Positions 8,814 through 18,003 of a DNA stretch of 64,000 nt are shown piece by piece. How positions within the stretch are numbered: the stretch's first letter is position 1; each line of letters opens with the position of its first letter. The position numbers were made by a program, and so were the translations under genes. The stretch is taken from NCBI GenBank assembly GCA_964494385.1, contig CAZBSE010000003.1:1-64000 (forward strand). Reading direction: 5' to 3'. Origin of the DNA: CAZBSE01 sp964494385 (GTDB taxonomy: Bacteria; Actinomycetota; Humimicrobiia; Humimicrobiales; Humimicrobiaceae). The notes beneath the pieces are model-generated. The model saw only the letters and a program-made list of their open reading frames with translations. It did no database searches and was not told the origin of the DNA.

Positions 8814-9938
8814 CTAAACTGCAGGGACTTCGATCAATTTGACCGTAACAGCTAAATATCCCCCATTTCTATATACTTTAACCGCTACTTCATCTCCTAT
8901 ATTATGTTTAAGAATCTGAGCAAACAGCTCATATGGATTACTAACCTCAACACCATCCATTTCGACAATCACATCGCCAGCTTTTATTCCTGCCTTTTCT
9001 GCAGGATATCCCTGGGAAACACTATTGATGTATACTCCAATTACATCGGTAGTGTTTTCAGACATTTCTATACCCATAAATGGAATTCTTGCTCTCCCGA
9101 ATTCAATAATCTGATTTGCGATATTGACCACCGTATTGCCGGGAATAGCAAACCCAATACTCGTCCCTGACGCTGCCAGGGTATTAATTCCTATTACCTC
9201 TCCATTTGAATTTACCAGTGGGCCGCCACTGTTTCCTGGATTTATGGCTGCGTCGGTTTGGATTAAATTAACCGGAATCGTAATATCTCTTCCCTTGGCA
9301 CTTATTACTCCCATGGTAACAGTTTGGTCAAGACCATAAGGGCTGCCTACTGCAATAACCATATCTCCCACACTTATATCATCTTCTGAACCGAATTTAG
9401 CAGCTAACAAGCCGTCTGCTTTTATCTTTATGACTGCCACATCAGTTTTTTCATCCGCTCCTTTCAGAGTCGCTGGGTAATTGCTGCCATCATATAGGGT
9501 AACCACGAGTTTCTCGGCATCTCCCGCTACATGATTATTGGTTATAATATATCCATCTTTAGTATAAATCACCCCTGAACCTATTCCTTCTTGTTCCTGT
9601 GTCTGCCCAAATATATCTGTAGTCTTTATGGTCACTTTTATATTTACTACCGAAGGTGTTATTTCTTCAACAACTTTACTTATTGCATCGTTAAATTCAC
9701 CAAGCAAAAGTCCTCCCACAGCATTTGCTTCTACTTCATTCTTGGTAGGCTGCTGCTCAGGAGTGGTCCGTTCTTCAATTCCTGCATTTCCCTTAAATAA
9801 ATCTGCAATGGTAACCTTATTCACCGCAGCCAGAATACCCAGCATGCTTGTTCCGCCCACAATAAAAAATATTATGGCAATTATTACTATTATGAGACCT
9901 CTTATAAAAAAAGATTTAATACCATTTCCCTTGTTCAT
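8814..9938 (-). CDS. htrA: HtrA/DegP-like S1C serine protease with PDZ domain
   Basis: 374 residues: a signal-anchor (about 14-40), a low-complexity linker, a trypsin-like domain with His136 (NNHV), Asp166 (TDVAVIKI) and Ser237 (NPGNSGGPL), and one C-terminal PDZ domain (around GIKAGDVIVEMDGVEVSNP). This is the layout of membrane-anchored HtrA proteases of Gram-positive bacteria, which degrade or refold damaged secreted proteins outside the membrane. The ATG has GGAG at a spacing of 7. The ECF sigma gene follows after 3 nt; the pair may form one envelope-stress operon. Confidence 0.92.
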   Translation of the reverse strand: MNKGNGIKSFFIRGLIIVIIAIIFFIVGGTSMLGILAAVNKVTIADLFKGNAGIEERTTPEQQPTKNEVEANAVGGLLLGEFNDAISKVVEEITPSVVNIKVTIKTTDIFGQTQEQEGIGSGVIYTKDGYIITNNHVAGDAEKLVVTLYDGSNYPATLKGADEKTDVAVIKIKADGLLAAKFGSEDDISVGDMVIAVGSPYGLDQTVTMGVISAKGRDITIPVNLIQTDAAINPGNSGGPLVNSNGEVIGINTLAASGTSIGFAIPGNTVVNIANQIIEFGRARIPFMGIEMSENTTDVIGVYINSVSQGYPAEKAGIKAGDVIVEMDGVEVSNPYELFAQILKHNIGDEVAVKVYRNGGYLAVTVKLIEVPAV

Positions 9939-9973
9939 CTCTTAACTCCTCTGACTTTTTATATATTAATTAT

Positions 9974-11377
9974 TCATTCACCTTCACCGGCTTCGTCTGC
10001 CTCGGAGGGGCCGCCCGTTTTTTCTATTAAAATCTCCTCTGATCTTAACCTCAAAGCATCTTCCTGAATCTTTAATGCTGCATCCTCCGGCAGGATATCT
10101 CCCGATATGACATTTTTAACATTGTCCCTTATAGCATCTCTTATTACCATTATAAGTTTTTCGTAAGGTTTACCCCTGCACAGCTCAGCCTGCTGAAAAG
10201 CACCATTAACTATATCATCGTTTCTTACGACTGCGCTGCTGGCAAGGCTCTTTAAAACCGGCAAAGTTTGTGTAGTCGAATTCCAGTCCAATTGTACTTC
10301 CTCGGATAACATATACGTTATAAATTCATTTAAAGCTTCTAACTCATTCCCATAACAATTCACGTTTATCATAAACCCAAGACCCGAAATCAGAGGTGTG
10401 GGATATTCATCTCCCTGATAAACCAACGGTATTTTTGATACCCCAACATTCAATCCTTCCTCCTGATATTCTTCAATTGAATTAACGTTGTCTATAATCA
10501 TATGCGCATTTCCGCTCTTGAATAGGTCGCTTATCTCGCCATATTCCATACCGGAAGGCAGAATTCTTTCCTCATTATATATATAGTTTAAAAATTCTAG
10601 AGCCTTTTCAACAGCTTCTATATCCAGAGCAAGCGAATCAGTGTTATAATCAACTATCCAGCCGGAATATCCTCCTATAAACGGGATCACCCAGTCCGGT
10701 TCACTGGCATCCATTAAAAATCCATAGGTTTGCCGTGTGAAATCATTTACGCTGCTGCAGTATTCAATTACTTCATCAAAACTCCGGGGGGGGTCATTTA
10801 TCAGATCCCTGTTGTACAAAAACACTAAAAAATCAAGACTCCTGAAGGGAATTATATACTTCCTGCCACTATACTCAGAAATTTCTACCAGGCCGTTCAG
10901 AATTGAAGAATAATCAAATTCGTTTTCTTCGTCGCTTATTTCCTTTAATACATTTCCCGGAGCAAGCCTATGAACACCGTCAAAATCTATAAGCAGCAGT
11001 TCGGGGCCCGATCCGGCAAGGCTGGCTGCTTCAAACTGGTCCTCCAGTTCTTCCCGGTTTCTAAAGTGCCTGGTCTCCATATTGATATGCTCGTTTTCTG
11101 CCATAAAATTTTCCACGCTATTTATAAGGGTGATCCTCTCTCTTGGCTCGATATAGTCCCAGAGGGTTATGTGGGTTGTAATCATATTTTTGGACTCCAG
11201 GTCCCCTTCCCCGGTCTCTGCTTTTTCCTCTGCAGATAGCTCGCCTTCTAATCCTGTCTGAAAATCCAGCAGGTCGCAGGATGTAACACTGATTAAAAGA
11301 AACAAGGATAGAATGGCAAGCGGTACCATTAATTTTATAATTACCTTTCTTATAATTCCTATAGCAGTTTCAGCCAT
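9974..11377 (-). CDS. Extracellular solute-binding lipoprotein (family 1)
   Basis: 467 residues. A hydrophobic signal segment ends at a lipobox-like SVTSC (Cys34), then an acidic linker. The body resembles family 1 (MalE/UgpB-type) binding proteins: a strand THITLWDYIEP near the N-terminus, DLFKSGNAHMIIDN in the middle, and late segments on which these folds close (SEEVQLDWNSTTQTLPVLKS). Such proteins capture sugars or other solutes for ABC importers. No permease or ATPase gene adjoins it, so it may serve a transporter encoded elsewhere or act as a sensor. The ATG at 11377 follows GAGGTGA. The ligand cannot be deduced. Confidence 0.8.
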   Translation of the reverse strand: MAETAIGIIRKVIIKLMVPLAILSLFLLISVTSCDLLDFQTGLEGELSAEEKAETGEGDLESKNMITTHITLWDYIEPRERITLINSVENFMAENEHINMETRHFRNREELEDQFEAASLAGSGPELLLIDFDGVHRLAPGNVLKEISDEENEFDYSSILNGLVEISEYSGRKYIIPFRSLDFLVFLYNRDLINDPPRSFDEVIEYCSSVNDFTRQTYGFLMDASEPDWVIPFIGGYSGWIVDYNTDSLALDIEAVEKALEFLNYIYNEERILPSGMEYGEISDLFKSGNAHMIIDNVNSIEEYQEEGLNVGVSKIPLVYQGDEYPTPLISGLGFMINVNCYGNELEALNEFITYMLSEEVQLDWNSTTQTLPVLKSLASSAVVRNDDIVNGAFQQAELCRGKPYEKLIMVIRDAIRDNVKNVISGDILPEDAALKIQEDALRLRSEEILIEKTGGPSEADEAGEGE

Positions 11378-11704
11378 CGTTCACCTCGGTCTCTCGATAT
11401 TAACTACACTTTTGTCAATTATATTATAAATATAACTTTCAATCTATATTAAAAACCATAAATAGCAGCCGCCGGATAAACAATTATTTTTTAAAAAAAG
11501 ATTCCCCCCGAAAACCGCGGCGGTTATCTTGACTATTAATAAAAAATATTAAATTTGAGCGTTTTAATATAAAAGTAAATCTTTGACGGCTTGTATCTTT
11601 TTATATCTGCTTTAAATTAAATAATATATCAACAAATTTATATTTCTTTTTTTTATAAAAAATTATAAAATTTTGTAAAGATTCAAATATAGGGGGTGGC
11701 TCCG
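11378..11704. other. Divergent intergenic region between solute-binding lipoprotein and corA
   Basis: About 327 nt of AT-rich DNA between two divergently transcribed genes, so it must hold both promoters. I see no clear sigma-70 pair. The only notable element is a 13-bp palindrome, AACCGCGGCGGTT at 11513-11525, a GC-rich island in AT-rich sequence that could be an operator. The right end holds the corA ribosome binding site. Confidence 0.4.
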
Positions 11705-12670
11705 ATGAAGGCTCTGGTGTACGATAAGAGTAAAAAAGAATTACTGGAAAAAATTACTTTTAAGGGTATCCCCCCTTATATAAATAACGCCGAATACCTT
11801 ATATGGATTGATATCGAAAATCCCAGCAGGGATAACATGCAGTTTTTAAGGGATCATTTTCATTTCCATCCCCTGGATATAGAAGACTGCCTTAGCGTTA
11901 TTGAAAGACCAAAATTAGATGAATACGATGACTACTTCTTTTTGGTTCTGCATATACCTTTTTACATAAAGCAAACCAGAAGGCTTGTACCTTTTAATGT
12001 AAATATATTTATCGGAAATAACTTCCTGATAACCATACACCGCGGATTGTGCAAACCAATACAAAATGCGTTTGACTACCTGACCAAAAATCATCAAATC
12101 CTTGAAAAGGGATCCGGTTACCTTTTGCATAAAGTAATAGACTCGCTTATTGATCATAATTTTCCTATCTTGAATAAAATTTACAGAAATATACAAAGTG
12201 TTGAAGATGCTATCTTTAAAAAAGCAAGCAGCAAGAATGTCAGGGATATACTTCTTATCAGAACCAATATATTAGCCTTCAGAAATATAATTTTTCCGCA
12301 AAGAAAATTGCTTAAAACTCTGGAGATTAAAGATATGGACTTCCTGATAGAAGCCCTGGAGGTTTACTTCAGTGACCTGGTGGACCATATAGAGAAAATC
12401 TGGGACACCCTTGAAAATTACAAAGAACTGATAGAGGGAATGCACGACGCCCACCAATCACTATTATCCAATAAGATTAATGATATAATGCGAATACTTA
12501 CCATCTTTTCTGTGATAATTCTTCCCCTTACTCTAATATCCGGAATTTATGGAATGAATATTGTTCTTCCCCTGGGCAAAAATGCTTTCGCTTTTATTAT
12601 AATCGTTGCTGCCATGATTATAATATCCATAGGAATGCTGATATACTTCAAGCACAAGGACTGGATATAA
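11705..12670 (+). CDS. corA: CorA-like magnesium/cobalt transporter
   Basis: About 321 residues. The N-terminal cytoplasmic domain (WIDIENPS, HPLDIEDCLS) is followed by a long helical stalk and two C-terminal transmembrane segments. The family signature GMN is present in SGIYGMN between them. CorA forms pentameric channels for Mg2+ uptake, gated by cytoplasmic Mg2+. The start is placed at ATG 11705 because AGGGGGTGG lies immediately upstream; a GTG at 11696 falls inside that ribosome binding site. Only 2 nt separate its stop from the stop of the convergent lipoprotein gene. Confidence 0.92.
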   Translation: MKALVYDKSKKELLEKITFKGIPPYINNAEYLIWIDIENPSRDNMQFLRDHFHFHPLDIEDCLSVIERPKLDEYDDYFFLVLHIPFYIKQTRRLVPFNVNIFIGNNFLITIHRGLCKPIQNAFDYLTKNHQILEKGSGYLLHKVIDSLIDHNFPILNKIYRNIQSVEDAIFKKASSKNVRDILLIRTNILAFRNIIFPQRKLLKTLEIKDMDFLIEALEVYFSDLVDHIEKIWDTLENYKELIEGMHDAHQSLLSNKINDIMRILTIFSVIILPLTLISGIYGMNIVLPLGKNAFAFIIIVAAMIIISIGMLIYFKHKDWI

Positions 12671-12672
12671 AA

Positions 12673-13470
12673 TTAAACAGGCACTTCTATTTCATCTTCA
12701 AAAAATACTTCAAATCTGTAATGGGTAAATTCCGGCAGGTACTCATCAAGAAGTACCTTTAAAACAAACTCCTGCTCCTGCCCGCGGTTCATTTCTTCTC
12801 TGGGCAGGTGACAATTCTTTATAAATACTACCTGGTTTTTATCATTAAAAAAAGTGCAAAAAAGCTTCAGGTTCCCTATTTTCCTTTCTCCCAAATTAAT
12901 AACCTTGCCTTCGATGATTAAAAAGTCCCCCTCATAGTGATAGCTTTCATTTTCAACAATGGGGTTTCCCTTAAATCTTTCGTAATAATCTTTGTAATCA
13001 ATACCTATCTTTACCATGGATATATCTATATACTTCTCTCTTTCTGTCAGGTAATAACAAAAGGGCAGCCTGCTTCCCCCTCTGAGGTAGTTGGCTGCGG
13101 CAGGGATGCGCGCCGATGTTATTACATCTCCTGATTTCCCGTAGAAATCGAGGGTTATTTCTATATCGGTTTTATTTACCTCTGAAACATTTTCTACTTC
13201 TCCAAGTATAATCAGGTCCTGGTAAATATCCAAATACAGATAGCAGTTTTTGATTGTCACATCAATAGAACTTGTTTTTTCTATTTTTATTTTTTTATAA
13301 TCAAATAAATAAAGGATTTCTTTCGCATCAGTATTATCGCCTTCCGCGGCCTGCCCCGTTGAATCACCTTCCGGCCCGCAGGAAGCTAAAAAGGTAAATG
13401 ACATAAAAAAAATGATTAAAAAAATAGCAAAAATACCGGATGTGGCCCTTCTCTTTTTAACACTGGTCAT
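12673..13470 (-). CDS. Lipoprotein with FxLYD-like domains
   Basis: About 265 residues from ATG 13470, which follows GGAGAG and lies inside the 3' end of panD, so translation is coupled to panD. A signal segment ends in FLASC (lipobox). Two beta-rich repeats follow, each with the pattern strand-GEVENVS / strand-GKVINLG and later aromatic-rich strands; the second (DFLIIEGKVINLGERKIGNLKLFCTFF) matches the FxLYD type best. The function of such surface domains is not known. Its presence at the end of the pantothenate operon is probably positional. Confidence 0.65.
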   Translation of the reverse strand: MTSVKKRRATSGIFAIFLIIFFMSFTFLASCGPEGDSTGQAAEGDNTDAKEILYLFDYKKIKIEKTSSIDVTIKNCYLYLDIYQDLIILGEVENVSEVNKTDIEITLDFYGKSGDVITSARIPAAANYLRGGSRLPFCYYLTEREKYIDISMVKIGIDYKDYYERFKGNPIVENESYHYEGDFLIIEGKVINLGERKIGNLKLFCTFFNDKNQVVFIKNCHLPREEMNRGQEQEFVLKVLLDEYLPEFTHYRFEVFFEDEIEVPV

Positions 13471-13840
13471 CTCTCTCCACATGATCCTCTTCGTTTGTGA
13501 TTACATTTTTGCTGTTTACGTAAACTATCTTCGGCCGGTAATCCGCCGCTTTTTTCTGGTTTATATTTACAAAGGATAAAATTATAACTTTCTCACCCTT
13601 CAGTATCCTCCTGGCCGCTGCTCCGTTTAGACAAATCTCGCCGCTGTTTTTTTCGCCCTCTATTACATAAGTTTCCAGTCTTTCTCCGCTGTCCAGGCTT
13701 ACAACCAGTACCTTTTCATAAGGAAGCATCATCGCATGTCTCATTAAATCGCTGTCTATGGTTATGCTTCCCATATAATCAACCTTTGCGTCGGTTACCG
13801 TGGCCCCGTGAATCTTGCTTTTTAAAATACAAATCAGCAT
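13457..13840 (-). CDS. panD: Aspartate 1-decarboxylase
   Basis: About 127 residues from ATG 13840, preceded by a G-rich site GAAGGGGGAAG; the frame reads upstream to 13870 without support. PanD converts L-aspartate to beta-alanine for pantothenate synthesis and is made as a proenzyme that cleaves itself to create a pyruvoyl group. The cleavage site is visible as Gly-Ser in DYMGSITID near residue 25, with the N-terminal MLICILKSKIHGATVT typical of the family and the later NGAAAR loop. It follows panC by 53 nt in the same direction and overlaps the FxLYD lipoprotein gene. Confidence 0.95.
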   Translation of the reverse strand: MLICILKSKIHGATVTDAKVDYMGSITIDSDLMRHAMMLPYEKVLVVSLDSGERLETYVIEGEKNSGEICLNGAAARRILKGEKVIILSFVNINQKKAADYRPKIVYVNSKNVITNEEDHVERDDQC

Positions 13841-13893
13841 ATTGCTTCCCCCTTCATTTATATTAACCATCTGCCCGGGTCTAATAATATATC

Positions 13894-14760
13894 TTACTGC
13901 TTCCTGGTTCTTATAATCATATTATCAATAAGCCTGGTCTTTCCTATCCATATTGCTGCTGCGGCCAGCACGCTTTCCTGTTTTCTGCCGGTCTTTACTA
14001 TTTTCTTAAGCGTTGCCGGATCTCTAAATTCAAAATAGTCCACACTTTTTACATACGCGTTCTTTTTTATTCTCTTTAAGGCCTCTCTTCTTATCCCTTC
14101 AAGATCTTTCCTGCCGCTTTCAATCATATCCCTTGTTTCGTTCAGGCTCTCATACAAAATAACGGCATTTTCCCTTTCTTCTCCGGACAGATACTCATTC
14201 CTGGAACTTATAGCCAGGCCGTCTTTTTCCCTTATGGTGGGACCGGTTATAATTTCTATATCAAGATTCAGATCTTTAACCATCTTCTTTATTATTATAA
14301 TTTGCTGATAATCCTTTTGCCCAAAATAAGCTTTATGCGCCTTTACAATATTAAACAATTTTATAACCACTGTGGTCACGCCTTTAAAATGACCGGGCCT
14401 ATGCTTTCCACACATAATTTTACCCAGTTCTTTTACCTCCACAAAAGTTTTATACCCGGGGGCATACATGTCGCTGGCCTCAGGATAAAATATGTAATCC
14501 ACTCCTTTCCTCTCCGCCAGAACACTGTCTCTCTCTATGTTTCTGGGATAATTATTGTAATCTTCGTCCGGACCAAACTGGGTTGGATTTACAAAAACAC
14601 TCATAAACACTTTATCGCAATCTTTTTTTGCCATTCCGATAAGACTCAGGTGCCCCTGGTGCAGAGACCCCATGGTGGGAACGAATCCAATCTTATATCC
14701 CTTCTTCCTGAGGCAGCTTGCCGTTGACTTGCATTTATCTATTTTTTTGATTATTTCCAT
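13894..14760 (-). CDS. panC: Pantothenate synthetase (pantoate-beta-alanine ligase)
   Basis: 288 residues, normal length. PanC joins pantoate and beta-alanine using ATP. Visible motifs: FVPTMGSLHQGH (HIGH-like nucleotide motif as HQGH), SVFVNPTQFGP, GHFKGVTTVV-KLFNIV, FGQKDYQQ and the KMSKS-like ISSRNEYL. The substrates come from PanB plus a ketopantoate reductase and from PanD, both encoded beside it. Start at ATG 14760, with only a weak purine-rich site upstream. It lies 63 nt after panB in the same operon. Confidence 0.96.
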   Translation of the reverse strand: MEIIKKIDKCKSTASCLRKKGYKIGFVPTMGSLHQGHLSLIGMAKKDCDKVFMSVFVNPTQFGPDEDYNNYPRNIERDSVLAERKGVDYIFYPEASDMYAPGYKTFVEVKELGKIMCGKHRPGHFKGVTTVVIKLFNIVKAHKAYFGQKDYQQIIIIKKMVKDLNLDIEIITGPTIREKDGLAISSRNEYLSGEERENAVILYESLNETRDMIESGRKDLEGIRREALKRIKKNAYVKSVDYFEFRDPATLKKIVKTGRKQESVLAAAAIWIGKTRLIDNMIIRTRKQ

Positions 14761-14823
14761 TACCGGGCTTTCGGTTTATATGTAAAAACTTACAGATAAA
14801 TTAATTATTTGATTCAGTAGGAA

Positions 14824-15627
14824 TCAGTAGGAATGTTCTCTTGCGGGAAATTCCCCGCTTTTTACCTCTTCAATGTATTTTTTATAACATCTTTTCATCT
14901 GTTTGCCTAATTCGCCGTACCTTTTTGAAAATTTTGGTTTGAATTTTTCAAAAAGCCCCAGCATGTCATGTGTCACAAGTACCTGACCATCACAATCCAC
15001 CCCGGCGCCTATTCCAATTGTGGGGACGTTTATCTGTTTGGTTATTTTCCCTGCAAGTTTTGCAGGAATCTTTTCCAGCACTATTGAAAATACCCCTGCT
15101 TTCTCGAGGCCCCTGGCATCCTCCAATAATTTTGAAGCCTGTTCGTTGTCCTGCCCCCTTACTCCATAACCGCCCAGCTTATAAACCGACTGCGGGGTTA
15201 ATCCCAGATGTCCCATAACAGGGATCCCTGACCCAACAATTAATTCTATGGTGCCGTAAATCTCCTTGCCTCCTTCAAGCTTTATGGCTTCAACGCCGGA
15301 TTCCTTTAAAAACCTTCCCGCATTTCTTACTGCTTCCTCCCCGCTTGCCTGATAGGACATAAAGGGCATATCGCCTATAACCATGGCCCTTTTAACTCCC
15401 CTGGTAACTGCTTTGCAGTGATGGATCATCTCATCCATTGTAACCGGGATGGTATTTTTATACCCAAGCAGTACATTACCAACGGAATCCCCTACCAGTA
15501 TTAAATCTATGCCGCTTTCGTCCAGCTGGGATGCCATAAGACAATCGTAAGCGGTAAGCATGGTAATCTTTTCGTTTTTTTTCTTCATCTCTATTAGATC
15601 GTTAGTCGTAACTTTTTTTACATCCAT
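14824..15627 (-). CDS. panB: 3-methyl-2-oxobutanoate hydroxymethyltransferase
   Basis: 267 residues. PanB transfers a hydroxymethyl group from 5,10-methylenetetrahydrofolate to ketoisovalerate, giving ketopantoate, the first committed step of pantothenate synthesis. Family segments are clear: KITMLTAYD, ILVGDSVGNVLLGY, MPFMSYQ, IKLEGG, MGHLGLTPQS, and IGIGAG-DCDGQVLV. ATG 15627 follows AAGGGAAGGGT. The start lies 11 nt after the stop of the DUF2520 dehydrogenase gene, so these two are tightly coupled. Confidence 0.96.
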   Translation of the reverse strand: MDVKKVTTNDLIEMKKKNEKITMLTAYDCLMASQLDESGIDLILVGDSVGNVLLGYKNTIPVTMDEMIHHCKAVTRGVKRAMVIGDMPFMSYQASGEEAVRNAGRFLKESGVEAIKLEGGKEIYGTIELIVGSGIPVMGHLGLTPQSVYKLGGYGVRGQDNEQASKLLEDARGLEKAGVFSIVLEKIPAKLAGKITKQINVPTIGIGAGVDCDGQVLVTHDMLGLFEKFKPKFSKRYGELGKQMKRCYKKYIEEVKSGEFPAREHSY

Positions 15628-15638
15628 ACCCTTCCCTT

Positions 15639-16553
15639 CTACTCTTCGAGTATTTTCTTAAGTTTTTCCATGGTGCTTTTACTTATCCATTTATTCCCAT
15701 ATGCGACCCTGCTGGTCTCTGCGCCCATACTTCTGTATAATTTAACATCTTTCTCTGTAAAATATTTATTAAAATTATCCATATGCTCTTTAATTGTGCC
15801 TATATCTCCTCTGGCTATGGGGCCGGTCAGGGACTTCTCCGTTCCCATCTTCTTTATATTGCCGATTGTCCCCTCGATCAAACCCATTAAACCCTTTAAA
15901 GAATCCTCCGGTTTTATCCCAATTTTCCTATGTATAACTACTGCGTAATTAATAAGAGAGACAAGATAATTAGAGGCCACACATGCCGCAGCGTGGTAAA
16001 GAGGTTTCTTGTCGTCTTCTACTTCTATTGATAAGCCGCCTAATTTCTCCACTAAAAGCTTTGATGCTTTTTTTGATTTTATACCGGAACAGGTAATACC
16101 AAAAACAGTTCCCTTCAGTGTTTTGATGGCTTCCTGGATAGAAGCAAAAGATTTCAATGGGTGTATTGATGCTGTTTCGGCACCGGCACCGGCCGCTGAA
16201 TCCAACGCTTTTAGCGATTTGGATCCGCTGAAATGAATAGCATAGTAATTTTTATAATCTCTATTACTGTCTCCAAAAATTTCTCCGCACACGCTGCTTA
16301 TACTATCGTCCGGTGTGCATATTAATATACAATTAGCCATTGCCGCCGCCCTCAAGTTTTCCCTGGTAAAGTCAATACCTGCAGCCCTGCTGCCCAGGAT
16401 TTTCTTAGCTCTGTTTAAGGATTCCGAAGACCTTGAGGCTATTGCCTTTAGCCTGATGCCGGGAACATTTCTTTTTGCAAGAGTATAACTTATTGTTGTT
16501 CCCAGTCTTCCCGCTCCAATGATGCATAAGTTTAAATAAATATTTTTATTCAT
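15639..16553 (-). CDS. Rossmann-fold DUF2520 protein, candidate ketopantoate reductase
   Basis: 304 residues. The N-terminal domain is an NAD(P)-binding Rossmann fold with GAGRLGTTI near residue 13 and a following IASRSSESL loop; the C-terminal half is the DUF2520 helical domain, overall like 6-phosphogluconate/ketopantoate reductase folds. It sits directly upstream of panB (11 nt) in a cluster with panC and panD, while no panE is visible. The natural inference is that it reduces ketopantoate to pantoate, the missing step. The fold and position support this; specificity is not proven by sequence. It follows dnaN by 40 nt. Confidence 0.85.
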   Translation of the reverse strand: MNKNIYLNLCIIGAGRLGTTISYTLAKRNVPGIRLKAIASRSSESLNRAKKILGSRAAGIDFTRENLRAAAMANCILICTPDDSISSVCGEIFGDSNRDYKNYYAIHFSGSKSLKALDSAAGAGAETASIHPLKSFASIQEAIKTLKGTVFGITCSGIKSKKASKLLVEKLGGLSIEVEDDKKPLYHAAACVASNYLVSLINYAVVIHRKIGIKPEDSLKGLMGLIEGTIGNIKKMGTEKSLTGPIARGDIGTIKEHMDNFNKYFTEKDVKLYRSMGAETSRVAYGNKWISKSTMEKLKKILEE

Positions 16554-16593
16554 AATATTATTACATCTATGTCTCTTCTTCTCTCCCGGGCCG

Positions 16594-17703
16594 CTAGGAT
16601 ACCCTGATTGGCATTAGCAGGTAAACCAAATTTTTATTCTTCTCTGATTGCAACAGGATTGGCTTGAGTGGTTCCTCTATTGATAATATTATATTTTTAT
16701 CTTCAATTATATTTATACCGTCTATCAGAAATTCGGGGTTAAATGCCGTTTCTATTTCCTCTTCCCCATACGAAACCTCAAATTCTTCGCTGGAACTTCC
16801 TACTTCCTTTATATTCATTGAAACCGTTACCCTGCCCTTGTTAAAGTTTAGCCTGATGGGTATATTGTCCTGAGATATAGATGAAATCCTTTTTACAACC
16901 TCCAGAACCCTGCTTCTGTCCAAGATTATATTGTGTTTAAAACTTTTAGGTATTAGTTGTTTATATTCTGGAAATTTTCCCGAAAGAAGCCTTGAAACTA
17001 TGGTATTTTTCCTTTTGTTTCCACCTTCCAGGCTAAAGCTTATCTGGTTCTCCTCCAGATTTATTTCAACAGCTCCTTCCCCGAATTCGCTTTTAAGGAT
17101 GCTGTCAAGCACTTTGGCCGGAATGACCACCTTTGTCAGCGGTATTCCCTCTCCCAGTTTTTCCTTTACCAAGGCAAGCCTATAGCTGTCCGTTGCAACC
17201 ATTCTCAGCACCCCTTCTTCTATTTCTAAGAGCACCCCCGTAAGAACCGCTCTACTCTCATCCAACGATGCGGCTTTCTGTACCTTTGATACCAGTCCCT
17301 TAAACTTATCCAGGTTCATTTTAAAACAATTCTCTTTTTTTATCTCCGGAAACTCCGGATACTCTTCTACAGACATGGTGTTCAAGGTAAAAAAAGCCTT
17401 CTCGCAGCTTATTTTTACCTTGTTGCTGGCCTTATCCAGTTCTAATTCTATTTTTGACTCTTTGAGACTCTTTAATATATTTATTAAAATTCTGGAGGGC
17501 ACCACAATTTTCCCTTTTTCAAGTATTTTTACCGATGTGCTGCTTTTAATACTTGTTTCCAAATCAGTGCTATACACTGTCAAATTTTCCTGGGCGTCTA
17601 GCATTACTCCGCTTAATATAAAAGCTGATGTTTTGGGAGCAATTGCTCTGCTTGCCATTAGTATGGTGTCAAGAAGTTCTGTTCTTGTAGTTTGAAATTT
17701 CAT
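16594..17703 (-). CDS. dnaN: DNA polymerase III beta subunit (sliding clamp)
   Basis: 369 residues, normal for the family. The three-domain clamp pattern is readable: an N-terminal MKFQTTRTELLDTI, the middle RMVATDSYRLAL motif, SGKFPEY, and the C-terminal end with LLMPIRV. The clamp encircles DNA and tethers polymerase and repair factors. ATG 17703 follows AGAGG. Order dnaA-dnaN is conserved, but a hairpin in the gap (17901-17923) suggests that dnaN can be transcribed separately. It is followed by the DUF2520-panBCD genes in the same direction. Confidence 0.97.
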   Translation of the reverse strand: MKFQTTRTELLDTILMASRAIAPKTSAFILSGVMLDAQENLTVYSTDLETSIKSSTSVKILEKGKIVVPSRILINILKSLKESKIELELDKASNKVKISCEKAFFTLNTMSVEEYPEFPEIKKENCFKMNLDKFKGLVSKVQKAASLDESRAVLTGVLLEIEEGVLRMVATDSYRLALVKEKLGEGIPLTKVVIPAKVLDSILKSEFGEGAVEINLEENQISFSLEGGNKRKNTIVSRLLSGKFPEYKQLIPKSFKHNIILDRSRVLEVVKRISSISQDNIPIRLNFNKGRVTVSMNIKEVGSSSEEFEVSYGEEEIETAFNPEFLIDGINIIEDKNIILSIEEPLKPILLQSEKNKNLVYLLMPIRVS

Positions 17704-18003
17704 TTCTACCTCTTTTAAGATAATTGAAATATAAATATATTCTATTATATATAGTATTTAATTAAAATAGCCAGTAGAAGTCATAAGAGCTGTTCGAAAT
17801 GTTAATAAAAGCAGAAAAGGTTCTGATAGGTGAGGTTTTGGAGAACAGCAAATGTTAAAAGAAGAGCTCAAGCCTGTTTAAAACTTAAAAAAAACGGGAA
17901 TAAATAAAAAAACCGCCGGTTTTGAACCGTTTTTTTGGGAGAGTGTTGAAAACTGTTGGAAGAAATCAACAAGGTTTAAACAAAAAGGGGCTTATCTATG
18001 TTA
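17704..18003. other. dnaA-dnaN intergenic region
   Basis: A 300-nt gap that should hold a dnaN promoter. Its right part contains a DnaA-box-like TGTTGAAAA at 17944-17952 (TTTTCAACA on the minus strand) and a near match TGTTGGAAG at 17954-17962. It also contains the hairpin at 17901-17923. The boxes may belong to a bipartite origin flanking dnaA, or to dnaA autoregulation. Confidence 0.45.
17901..17923 (-). terminator. Hairpin with T-run downstream of dnaA
   Basis: On the minus strand AAAACC-GGC-GGTTTT forms a 6-bp stem with a tight loop, followed by TTTATTTATT. It lies about 80 nt after the dnaA stop, consistent with a weak intrinsic terminator or attenuator between dnaA and dnaN. The stem is short, so confidence is limited. 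Confidence 0.4.
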
